DNA of 64,000 nt from Alphaproteobacteria bacterium (lineage in GTDB: Bacteria; Pseudomonadota; Alphaproteobacteria; Rhodobacterales; Rhodobacteraceae), in contig JAUHXK010000008.1 of assembly GCA_030427405.1 (NCBI GenBank), positions 1-64,000 on the forward strand, in the 5' to 3' direction. The notes below the pieces were generated by a model. That model ran no database searches, had not been told where the DNA came from, and saw only the letters and a program-made list of their open reading frames with translations. Below, one piece after another: positions 50,630 through 58,437 of this stretch. Numbering within the stretch: the first letter of the stretch is position 1; each line of letters begins with the position of its first letter. A program made the position numbers and the translations under genes.

Positions 50630-52585
50630 ATGGCCAGCAAACTGCTACTGTGTGATTGCGCAGGGACGCAAACGCTGAACCCAGGGCGGATTTCAGAAGC
50701 CTGCGGGGTCGAATGTTCGGCCGTTCACACTGCGCTTTGTACTGCCCAACTGGGTGCGGCGGCGGATGCGTTGCGCTTGGATGATCAGGTGGTCATTGCC
50801 TGCGGGCAAGAGAAGGACGTCTTTACCGAGCTTGCGCAAGACCTTGAGGTTACCGAACCCGGGTTCGTTGACCTGAGGGACCGAGCCGGATGGTCCGAGC
50901 AGGGGCAGGCGGCCGGGCCGAAAATGGCGGCCTTGGCCGCCGAGGCGCTGTTGCCGCAGCAGGTGACGCCGGGCGTCGATGTGATCAGCGAAGGCACATG
51001 CTGCATAATAGGGCCGGGCGACGTGGCCTTTGATTTGGCGCGGCAACTGGCCGAGGTGCTTGCAGTCACGGTCCTTGTTACCGACGGGACGACCCCGATC
51101 GAGCGCCGGTTCGATGTCGTGCGCGGGCGGCTGCGGTCGCTTGACGGGGCGCTGGGCGGGTTCACGTTGGAACTGGATGCCCTGCAACAGCTTCAGCCTG
51201 GTGGGCGTGGCGAATTCGGCTGGGGCGCGCCGCGCGACGGGGCGGTGTCGCGCTGTGATATCGTGATTGATGTGGCGGGCGAGGCGGCTTTCGTGACCGC
51301 TCCGGCCAAACGCGAAGGGTATCTGCGCTGCGACCCCGGTGATCCGGTTGCCGTTGCCCGGCTGGCTTTCGAAGCGTCACAGATGGTCGGAACCTTTGAA
51401 AAACCGCTATATGTGCGTCTGGATGAAACGCTTTGTGCGCATTCGCGATCTCAACAGGTGGGGTGCTCGAGTTGCCTGGATATCTGTCCCACTGGCGCGA
51501 TCACCCCTACTGGCGACCATGTGGCCATTGACCCGATGATTTGCGCGGGATGCGGCGAATGCGCCGCCCTGTGCCCGTCAACGGCCATCACCTACGAAGA
51601 CCCATCGGTGTCGGCCCTGTTGTCGCGCATGCATATTCTCGCGCGCACCTATCGGCGGGCCGGGGGCACCGGGCCGCGGCTGCTGGTACACGAGGCGCAT
51701 GGCGCCGAGATGATCCGGCTGTCGGCGCGGTTTGGCCGAGGGATGCCTGCGGATGTCATCCCGCTGGAACTGAACGTCGTATCAGGCTTTGGTCATGCCG
51801 AAATGCTGGCGGCGCTGGCCCATGGGTTCGCCCGCGTGGATGTCGTGCTGGCCCCAACAACCGAACGCGATGCGCTGGATCGCGAACTTGCCCTGGCGCA
51901 GGCGATCGCCGGTGACGCGGCGTTGGGTCTGATCGACGTGCCCGACCTGGATGCCCTGGAGGCATGGCTGTACGATCAGCCCGTTCCCGAACCCTTGGCA
52001 GACCCGGTCTTGCCGCTGGGAAACAGGCGCCAGATCACGCGCCTTGCCGCGCAGGCGCTGAACCCGGACGCCGAGGCGCCGCTGCCATTGCCGCAGGACG
52101 CGCCCTATGGTGCCGTGGTCGTTGATACAGGGGCCTGCACCCTTTGCCTCAGCTGCGTATCGCTTTGCCCATCCGGCGCGTTGATCGATAATCCGGACAT
52201 GCCTCAGCTGAATTTCCAGCAGGATGCCTGCCTGCAATGCGGGTTGTGCCGCTCGGTCTGTCCCGAAAACGCCATTAGCCTGTTGCCGCAACTGGACCTG
52301 AGCGATGCAGCGCTGGCCCAGCAGGTGTTGAACGAAGAAGAGCCCTTTGCCTGTGTCGAATGCGGCGCGTTGTTCGGCGTGAAATCGACGGTCGAGCGGA
52401 TCATGGAGAAATTGTCCGGCACCCACCCGATGTTTGCCACCTCGCAACAGGCGCGCATGATCCAGATGTGCGATGATTGCCGGGTACAGGCCCATTTCGG
52501 GCAGGATGACAACCCGCTGGCCGCCCGCCCCAAACCAAGGGTGGTCACCACCGACGATTACATCAGCAAGCGGCGGGATCACTGA
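50630..52585 (+). CDS. poly-4Fe-4S protein associated with formate dehydrogenase
   Basis: Encodes 651 residues. A cysteine-bearing N-terminal domain (CDC, CGVEC, CGQ) is followed by ferredoxin-like clusters at C269/C279/C282/C286 and C305/C308/C311/C315, then another pair (CTLCLSCVSLCP and CLQCGLCRSVCP) in the last 150 residues. Two further CxxC pairs (CVECG, CDDCR) end the protein. It has no signal peptide, so it acts in the cytoplasm, as an electron hub or Fe-S/cofactor maturation factor. ATG at 50630 follows GGAGGGG. Ends overlapping (7 bases) the convergent cytochrome gene. Confidence 0.85.
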   Translation: MASKLLLCDCAGTQTLNPGRISEACGVECSAVHTALCTAQLGAAADALRLDDQVVIACGQEKDVFTELAQDLEVTEPGFVDLRDRAGWSEQGQAAGPKMAALAAEALLPQQVTPGVDVISEGTCCIIGPGDVAFDLARQLAEVLAVTVLVTDGTTPIERRFDVVRGRLRSLDGALGGFTLELDALQQLQPGGRGEFGWGAPRDGAVSRCDIVIDVAGEAAFVTAPAKREGYLRCDPGDPVAVARLAFEASQMVGTFEKPLYVRLDETLCAHSRSQQVGCSSCLDICPTGAITPTGDHVAIDPMICAGCGECAALCPSTAITYEDPSVSALLSRMHILARTYRRAGGTGPRLLVHEAHGAEMIRLSARFGRGMPADVIPLELNVVSGFGHAEMLAALAHGFARVDVVLAPTTERDALDRELALAQAIAGDAALGLIDVPDLDALEAWLYDQPVPEPLADPVLPLGNRRQITRLAAQALNPDAEAPLPLPQDAPYGAVVVDTGACTLCLSCVSLCPSGALIDNPDMPQLNFQQDACLQCGLCRSVCPENAISLLPQLDLSDAALAQQVLNEEEPFACVECGALFGVKSTVERIMEKLSGTHPMFATSQQARMIQMCDDCRVQAHFGQDDNPLAARPKPRVVTTDDYISKRRDH

Positions 52586-53310
52586 AATTGCAAGGGCGCG
52601 CCAAGGTCTGCGGCGCTGACGAGCGCGACGAATGCAAGGATCGCCTCCAAATCCTCGGGGGTGATCGCAAGCGGCACGATTGGCGAGGGCAGGTCCGGGG
52701 CAAACGGGGCGGTGATCCCCTCGATCTGGGTGAACGACGGGTGAGGGTTCAGCACATAGAAAGTCTCGAACCGCTCGGACCAGTCGGGCATCGCGCGCAG
52801 GACGGCAAAGGATGGCGTCGATCCCAGGCCGCTCATGCGGTTTTCGGGTCCGACGACATGGCAACGTCCGCAATGGATCAGCGACAACCGGGCGCCCAGG
52901 GCCGCGTCGCCGTCGACCTGGGTGGGGCTGTCCGCAATGGCCTCGGGGATGGAGGCCACAAAGGCCGCGCCGGATGCGGGGGCAAAGCTCTCGACGGTCC
53001 GCTTGCCGATATCCGAACGCAACCAGTCCAGAAACCTTTGCTGGCGCGGATCATCGGGGCTGATGTTCAGGTTGTATCCAACGCCGTCCCTCGCAAAAAC
53101 CGGTGCGCCCTGCGGTCCGTGCGACAGCACCATCACGCCCGCAGGGTCCGCGACAACCCGGACACCGGTCTTGAGCGAAAAGCGCGGAAGAATATGTTCA
53201 AGCAGGCCGGATGCGGTGACCTCGGGGGGGGCGGCAAGCCCAAGGTCCTCCTGCGACCACGAGGGACTGGCGAACAGCGTCAAGCTCAGGCACAAGAACA
53301 CAAAGCGCAT
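52579..53310 (-). CDS. cytochrome c with a reduced TupA-like N-terminal domain
   Basis: Encodes 243 residues. Signal peptide to about residue 19. Residues 34-54 (SGLLEHILPRFSLKTGVRVVA) align with TupA 38-60, and 71-97 with the TupA tail (QRFLDWL against QRFIDWL), while the intervening TupA core and the TTST oxyanion motif are missing. A cytochrome c domain follows with heme motif CGRCH (147-151). It is a periplasmic monoheme protein. Heme sixth ligand uncertain (Met159 possible). The fusion is described under findings. Confidence 0.75.
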   Translation of the reverse strand: MRFVFLCLSLTLFASPSWSQEDLGLAAPPEVTASGLLEHILPRFSLKTGVRVVADPAGVMVLSHGPQGAPVFARDGVGYNLNISPDDPRQQRFLDWLRSDIGKRTVESFAPASGAAFVASIPEAIADSPTQVDGDAALGARLSLIHCGRCHVVGPENRMSGLGSTPSFAVLRAMPDWSERFETFYVLNPHPSFTQIEGITAPFAPDLPSPIVPLAITPEDLEAILAFVALVSAADLGAPLQFQ

Positions 53311-53370
53311 GCTTCAGCCTAGCGGAGATGTGCAGAACACGTCAAACAGACAGAAACGGAGACACGAGCG

Positions 53371-53568
53371 ATGAGCGGCAACTACAACATGTCGATGCGC
53401 AAGTTCCTCAAACAGGTCGGAGTGACCAGCCAGCAGGCCATCGAGGACGGGCTGCGCAAGGCCGGGACACCGGCAGGCAAGAGCTTTGAGGCCAAGGTGG
53501 TGCTGACCATCGATGGGCTGGAGGTCGAGCATGTCGTGACCGGACTGATCAAGGATGAAACAGCATGA
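53371..53568 (+). CDS. DUF6494 family protein
   Basis: Encodes 65 residues: SMRKFLKQVGVTSQQAIEDGLRKAG, then a short beta hairpin (AKVVLTIDGLEVEHVV). Its function is unknown. Its TGA overlaps the Mrp ATG (ATGA), so the two are coupled. An ATG at 53386 (MSMRK) is an alternative start. This small family often precedes Mrp genes in this group. Confidence 0.8.
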   Translation: MSGNYNMSMRKFLKQVGVTSQQAIEDGLRKAGTPAGKSFEAKVVLTIDGLEVEHVVTGLIKDETA

Positions 53569-54626
53569 CCATTCGCGACGCGGTTCTGGCGAACCTCAAA
53601 AAGATCACCGACCCGGTGTCTGGTCAGGACATTGTCAGCGCGGGGATCGTGCGGGCGTTGAACGTCGATGGCGATACGGTCCGTTTCGTACTGGAGATTG
53701 ATCCCAAGCTAGCCGAGCGGATGGAACCGGTCCGGGCTGCGGCCGAACGGGCCGCCCAGATGACCGATGGGGTATCCAAGGTTTCAGCCATGATGACGGC
53801 GCATTCGGAAAAAGCGCCGCCTGACCTGAAGCCCAAACCGAAGCCATCGCAAACGGGCCCGCAAGCGGTGCCCGGCGTTGACCGGATCATCGCGGTCGCA
53901 TCCGGAAAGGGGGGCGTCGGAAAGTCTACGGTCTCTGCCAACCTGGCCTGCGCCCTGGCGGCCGAGGGGCGGCGTGTCGGGTTGTTGGACGCTGACGTCT
54001 ATGGGCCATCGCAACCCCGGATGCTAGGCGTTTCGGGGCGCCCGGCCAGCCCGGACGGAAAAACGATCCTGCCGCTTCGCAATCACGGTGTCACCATGAT
54101 GTCGATGGGCCTCATGACCAATGAAGGTCAGGCGGTCGTCTGGCGGGGTCCGATGCTGATGGGGGCTTTGCAGCAGATGATGAGCCAGGTGCAATGGGGC
54201 GCACTTGATGTTCTGATCGTCGATCTGCCGCCGGGCACCGGTGACGTGCAGCTGACGCTGAGCCAGAAGTTCCAGGTGGACGGCGCCATTATCGTCTCGA
54301 CCCCTCAGGACGTGGCCCTGATCGACGCCCGCAAGGGGATCGACATGTTTAACCAGCTCAAGACGCCGATTGTCGGGATGATCGAGAACATGTCCACGCA
54401 TATCTGCTCGAACTGCGGGCACGAGGAACATGTGTTCGGTCATGGCGGCGTCGCGTCCGAAGCCGCGGCGCTGAATGTCCCTCTGCTAGGCGAGATTCCG
54501 TTGCACCTGGATATTCGCGTGGCAGCGGATGGCGGCGCGCCGATCGTGGTCAGTAAACCAGACAGCCCGCAGGCCGAGTCGTTCCGGCGGATCGCCCGCG
54601 ATCTGATCGCCAAGGGCAACGCATGA
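53565..54626 (+). CDS. apbC: Mrp/NBP35-family Fe-S cluster carrier ATPase
   Basis: Encodes 353 residues. An N-terminal DUF59/MIP18-like region (about 1-75) and an Ala/Pro linker precede the deviant Walker A VASGKGGVGKST (about 109-120). IVDLPPGTGDVQ is the Walker B/switch region, and CSNCG is the CxxC that bridges a transferable Fe-S cluster. It delivers [4Fe-4S] clusters to apoproteins; neighbouring Fe-S-rich formate dehydrogenase components are plausible clients. Confidence 0.93.
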   Translation: MTIRDAVLANLKKITDPVSGQDIVSAGIVRALNVDGDTVRFVLEIDPKLAERMEPVRAAAERAAQMTDGVSKVSAMMTAHSEKAPPDLKPKPKPSQTGPQAVPGVDRIIAVASGKGGVGKSTVSANLACALAAEGRRVGLLDADVYGPSQPRMLGVSGRPASPDGKTILPLRNHGVTMMSMGLMTNEGQAVVWRGPMLMGALQQMMSQVQWGALDVLIVDLPPGTGDVQLTLSQKFQVDGAIIVSTPQDVALIDARKGIDMFNQLKTPIVGMIENMSTHICSNCGHEEHVFGHGGVASEAAALNVPLLGEIPLHLDIRVAADGGAPIVVSKPDSPQAESFRRIARDLIAKGNA

Positions 54627-55330
54627 CGGAACCGGTTTTCCCGCCCCTGTTGACGGGTCACCCGGTTCGGCGCGGCGAAGACCCTCTTGACCGTGCGCGG
54701 GCCATGGCTGCGCTGGGATGCGACGCTGGGACAGTCGTCTATAACATCCAGGCCGACAGGCTGCGGGTTGCCATCGTGTTTGCCCCCGAGGTGGGGCTTG
54801 GGGATGCGATGGCCATGGTCCCGCTTTGCGGGGTGGGCTTCCAGAATGCACTGGGTGCCCTGGCGCCGCCCGAGGTGGCCGTTCATTTGGGATGGGACGG
54901 TCAAATCTGGGTCAATGGCGCGCGATGCGGGCGGCTGCGGGTTGCCGCATCAACCGCTGACGGTGTGGCGGTTCCCGATTGGCTTGTCGTGGCCTGGGAT
55001 CTTGCTCTGCTTCGGACCGGCGACGCGCCGGGCGATACGCCGGATGTCACGGCGCTGTATGACGAGGGATGTGCCGACGTCGCACCGGTCGGGCTGGTCG
55101 AAAGCTGGTCGCGCCATACGCTTACCTGGCTCAACCGCTGGCAGGATGAAGGAAATGCACCGTTGCATGCCGAGTGGATGGGATTGTTGCGCGGCGTCGG
55201 AGAGCAGACCACGCACGGGGAAAGTCCGGGCGTGTTCCTGGGGACGGATGAACAGTTTGGGATGCTGCTGCGCACCAGCGCGGGCACCCAGTTGCTGCCT
55301 TTGACCACCTTGTTGGAGAACCAAGAATGA
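54623..55330 (+). CDS. DUF4444 / biotin-lipoate ligase-like protein
   Basis: Encodes 235 residues. The N-terminal two thirds resemble a BPL/LplA-like fold (GTVVYNIQADRLRVAIVFAPE, NALGALAPPEVAVHLGWDGQIWVNG), lacking the GRGRRG motif of true biotin ligases; the C-terminus is the DUF4444 part (TDEQFGMLLRTSAGTQLLPL). The substrate is unknown. It is coupled to both neighbours by ATGA overlaps, so it likely works with Mrp. Confidence 0.75.
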   Translation: MTEPVFPPLLTGHPVRRGEDPLDRARAMAALGCDAGTVVYNIQADRLRVAIVFAPEVGLGDAMAMVPLCGVGFQNALGALAPPEVAVHLGWDGQIWVNGARCGRLRVAASTADGVAVPDWLVVAWDLALLRTGDAPGDTPDVTALYDEGCADVAPVGLVESWSRHTLTWLNRWQDEGNAPLHAEWMGLLRGVGEQTTHGESPGVFLGTDEQFGMLLRTSAGTQLLPLTTLLENQE

Positions 55331-55806
55331 AACTGGCGCGCGCGATACATTTCGACGAAAGCGATATGAACGTATTCCATGCGCCGGCCCGAACCGGCGA
55401 GTGGTGCATTTCCGGGGGGTTCGAGTTCTCGAACTGGGGCGAGGGCGATCTGGAAGGCAAGGCGCGACAGGCTTTTGCCAACGGGTGGCTGGGGCTTGAA
55501 ACCTTCGGGCGCGTCACCTTCGTGGCCGTCACCCAGGTACAGGAGGCCGAGCAACAAAGGCTAGCACAGGACCTGGCCGAACATTTCGTGCAGTATTACG
55601 GGGCACCATCGGTCGAAGCCGCGCTGGATGTCGCGCGCGGGGAAATCGCCCATATGAGTGACCTGTGCGCGGATCACGCAGCCAACACCCTGCTGACGGT
55701 TGCGCGATCATTGACGCCGTCGGGCGTGCATGAGGCATATCGGGTTATCACCCCGCAAGAGGCCGAATTGGAGGCGCTGGCGGTACATGCAAGCCCCGAC
55801 ACCTGA
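55327..55806 (+). CDS. DUF6505 family protein
   Basis: Encodes 159 residues. It opens KLARAIHFDESDMNVFHAPA and contains GEWCISGGFEFSNW, FVAVTQVQEAEQQRLAQDLA; the C-terminus is helical with HMSDLCADHAANTLL. No known catalytic motif. It is the last gene of the coupled DUF6494/Mrp/DUF4444 set. A hairpin follows at 55828. Confidence 0.75.
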   Translation: MKLARAIHFDESDMNVFHAPARTGEWCISGGFEFSNWGEGDLEGKARQAFANGWLGLETFGRVTFVAVTQVQEAEQQRLAQDLAEHFVQYYGAPSVEAALDVARGEIAHMSDLCADHAANTLLTVARSLTPSGVHEAYRVITPQEAELEALAVHASPDT

Positions 55807-55827
55807 CGCGGCCGACGCTTTGCCCTT

Positions 55828-55845
55828 TTCCGGTTTTGACCGGAA
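55828..55845 (+). terminator. hairpin after DUF6505
   Basis: TTCCGGT-TTTG-ACCGGAA, 22 bases after the DUF6505 stop, in the gap between convergent genes. No T-tract on the plus side. Confidence 0.45.
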
Positions 55846-55872
55846 CCGGTCGCGGCGGGTGCAGCGCGGATT

Positions 55873-56373
55873 TCAGATCAGGTCGTTGAACTTCCCGAAT
55901 TGGCCGCGTTTGAAGATCAGCCCCTGACCCCGGCGATACATCACGGTTTCAACACGGCCGACCAGGATCAGGTGGTCTCCGGCCTCGTGGCAATCGGCAA
56001 GTTCGCAATCAAAACGCGCCAGGCAATCAGCCAATTGCGGACGGCCCGCGTGATCATGCGCCCAATCGACATGCGAGAAATCCTGCCCGTCGCGGGCGAA
56101 CTTAAGCGCCGGATCCAGTTGATCCTGCGCCATGACATGGATCGAATAGTGCCGCGCAGCCCGGAATGCATCGTACCGGTTTGACTCTTTGCCAAGACAC
56201 CACAGCACAAGCGGCGGGGACAGGGATACCGACGCAAACGAATTCACCGTTATTGCAGCAGGTCCGCTGGCCGTATTGGTCGTCACAACGGTGACGCCTG
56301 TCCCGAAACACCCCAGCGCTTCGCGAAAAGCGGGGGTTTGGTCCGGTCCGGGTTGGAAGGTCTTTTCTGTCAT
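55873..56373 (-). CDS. flavin reductase-like FMN-binding protein
   Basis: Encodes 166 residues. FREALGCFGTGVTVVTT, AITVNSFASVSLSPPLVLWCL and HYSIHVMAQDQ are typical of the short-chain flavin reductases that supply FMNH2 to two-component monooxygenases. The later HLILVGRVETV block is also conserved. Its monooxygenase partner is not in this window. It converges with the Mrp operon and lies 67 bases before the exonuclease gene's end. Confidence 0.88.
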   Translation of the reverse strand: MTEKTFQPGPDQTPAFREALGCFGTGVTVVTTNTASGPAAITVNSFASVSLSPPLVLWCLGKESNRYDAFRAARHYSIHVMAQDQLDPALKFARDGQDFSHVDWAHDHAGRPQLADCLARFDCELADCHEAGDHLILVGRVETVMYRRGQGLIFKRGQFGKFNDLI

Positions 56374-56440
56374 CGCGCATGAGGTGCCATGCCGAACCGG
56401 GATTGTCCACGAAAAGCTGGCGCGACGCTCTGTTTCGCGA

Positions 56441-57853
56441 TCAGTTCAGGTCTTCCAGCAACCGGCCATGCTTGCGCGTTTCGGAAATCACGTCGCCAAA
56501 GGTCTTCAGGTCGCGGGCCATCAGCATGGGCAGCATCCTGACTAGCGCCTCGGCTGTTGCGACGGCGTCGCCCAGCGCGGTGTGGCGCAGGGTTTCCGGG
56601 ATGGTGATGCCAAGACGGTCGCACAGGGCATCCAGCGTATGCGTCTCGCTGGCACCGAAAAGGACCGCAGACAGCAGAACCGTGTCCAGGATCGGGTGCT
56701 GCCATTCCACGCCCATCCGTTTCGCGTGTCGCCGCAAAAAGGCCATGTCGAACGGCGCGTTATGCGCCACGATGACGGCGTCGCGGGCAAAATGGTGGAA
56801 CTGGCGCCCGGCCTCGGCAATGTCGGGGGCGCCCAGAACCATCTGGTTGTTGACCTTGTGAACCTTGGTCGAGGCGGCGGGGATCGGAATTCCCGGATCG
56901 ACCAGCATGTCCAATCGTTCGCCATCGACGATCTTGCCATTCACGACCCGGACGGCCCCGATCTGGACGATCTCGTCCTTGTGGGGCAACAGGCCCGTGG
57001 TCTCGGTGTCGAATACGACGAAACATAGATCGGAAAGGGCCAGGTTTTCAAAGGCGTCATCACCGCGAGTGTCAAGCAGATCGAAATCATAGACCAGCGG
57101 GCGCGCCGCCTCGGGCGGGATACGGGCGACGCTGTCTTCGAAGATCAGCATATAACCCGGGGCATCGCCCAGCGGTTTCATCCGTGCGGTATAGGTCTGT
57201 TGCCCATCCGCACCTGTCAGCGTGCAATAGACATCCATGCCGGTCTGGGCCAGCTTGGCATAGGCTTCGACCACCGGGCCACGTTCGAGATAGTCAAACA
57301 GCGACGCGTTCAGCCGTGGATGCGCGATCTGCGCCAGAACCTCGGCGGCCTGTGCATCATACAGCACGATCTGGTGGTTGGGGCTGGCCAGCAGCATGGC
57401 CACGGGAATTTCTGTCAGCAGAGCGGTCAGCCGCTGTTTCTCGGCGGCCAGATGCGCGGTTTCGGCGGCGACGGCTTCTGCCGTGCTCATGGCGGTTTCC
57501 GCAAGCTGTTCGGCCAGACCGGCCGCAGCAGGGGCCAGGTCGCCCAGGTATCGCGCGGCCTGAAGGTCAAGGTCGGTGCTGACACCCGCATGTGCGCGCG
57601 CCCTCAGTTGCGCGGACAAACGTTCGATCGGTTTCGCAACATTGTCGTCGAACAGCAGCCAGACGCCTGCAATCATCGCGACCAGCCCAAAAGCAATCAG
57701 GATTTCGGCAAAGACAAAGGCGTTGATCAGGGCCGGGTCGGCCACTCTTGCATAGCTGACCCACATAGCAATCGCGCTGACGACCAGCCCGCCGATGGCG
57801 AGAAGGCAGAAGAACAGGAATATCCGCAGGCGAAGGCTCAGGGTCTTTAGCAT
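56441..57853 (-). CDS. membrane-anchored DnaQ-type 3'-5' exonuclease with PAS-like domain
   Basis: Encodes 470 residues. Two membrane helices (about 10-32 and 45-67) are followed by a coiled coil and a PAS-like segment (about 140-240, LTEIPVAMLLASPNHQIVLYD). The exonuclease domain has D282/E284 in FDTETTG, D369 in HNAPFDMAF and H424/D429 in HTALGDA: the complete DEDDh set. It resembles DNA polymerase III epsilon but is fused to a sensor-like anchor. ATG at 57853, 2 bases after the upstream stop, has GGAG at 7 bases. Confidence 0.88.
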   Translation of the reverse strand: MLKTLSLRLRIFLFFCLLAIGGLVVSAIAMWVSYARVADPALINAFVFAEILIAFGLVAMIAGVWLLFDDNVAKPIERLSAQLRARAHAGVSTDLDLQAARYLGDLAPAAAGLAEQLAETAMSTAEAVAAETAHLAAEKQRLTALLTEIPVAMLLASPNHQIVLYDAQAAEVLAQIAHPRLNASLFDYLERGPVVEAYAKLAQTGMDVYCTLTGADGQQTYTARMKPLGDAPGYMLIFEDSVARIPPEAARPLVYDFDLLDTRGDDAFENLALSDLCFVVFDTETTGLLPHKDEIVQIGAVRVVNGKIVDGERLDMLVDPGIPIPAASTKVHKVNNQMVLGAPDIAEAGRQFHHFARDAVIVAHNAPFDMAFLRRHAKRMGVEWQHPILDTVLLSAVLFGASETHTLDALCDRLGITIPETLRHTALGDAVATAEALVRMLPMLMARDLKTFGDVISETRKHGRLLEDLN

Positions 57854-57855
57854 GA

Positions 57856-58374
57856 TCAGACTCCACATGTGGCGGTGATGATCGGGTCCCCTGACGCAGC
57901 TTGAATCCAGTCGATGCCGGTCAATTTGCCGTCATCGGAAAAGGCAACCCCGTCGATCAGGTTGGCCCGTCGGTTCTCGGCGCAGTTGACGGCGACGGGC
58001 AGCATGGTCACCGGGGCCCAGCGGCCAAAGAAATACAGGTCGACCAGGCGCTGGTCGGGCAGCGTATCCTTGGTCAGGACCGAGCTGGTGTCGATTGCCG
58101 CGAACCGATCCACGAAAGGCGCGGCATAGGTCCAGGGGCGATAAAACGCCCGGCTTTCAACCTCTTGAATGACCTCAAGCGTATCTGGCAGCGATTGCCG
58201 CGTCCGGTCGTACCAGGAATATTCGCTGATGATCGTCATACCGATCATTCCGACGCCCGCGGCGACGGGGGCCGCCCACCGGGGCAGGCGGCCGCCTGAA
58301 AGGTAGTTCAACAGCATCACGACGCCCGCAAAGGCAAAGCCCGCAAAAATTGTGCCGATCAATTCCAGAAACAT
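57856..58374 (-). CDS. small membrane protein of unknown function
   Basis: Encodes 172 residues. Two N-terminal membrane helices (about 5-24 and 32-52) precede a soluble domain with SEYSWYDRTRQSLPDTLEVIQEVESRA and RPWTYAAPFVDRFAA. A Cys pair (CAEN and the final TCGV) may form a disulfide outside the membrane. I do not recognise a domain. It lies directly before the exonuclease gene and is probably co-transcribed. ATG at 58374 has GGAG upstream; 58410 is a less likely start. Confidence 0.65.
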   Translation of the reverse strand: MFLELIGTIFAGFAFAGVVMLLNYLSGGRLPRWAAPVAAGVGMIGMTIISEYSWYDRTRQSLPDTLEVIQEVESRAFYRPWTYAAPFVDRFAAIDTSSVLTKDTLPDQRLVDLYFFGRWAPVTMLPVAVNCAENRRANLIDGVAFSDDGKLTGIDWIQAASGDPIITATCGV

Positions 58375-58437
58375 CGTGCTTCTCCGTTTGGCGGGCAGGC
58401 GTGCCCGCATAGTTCCATTCGCCGCAAGGCGCGGGTG

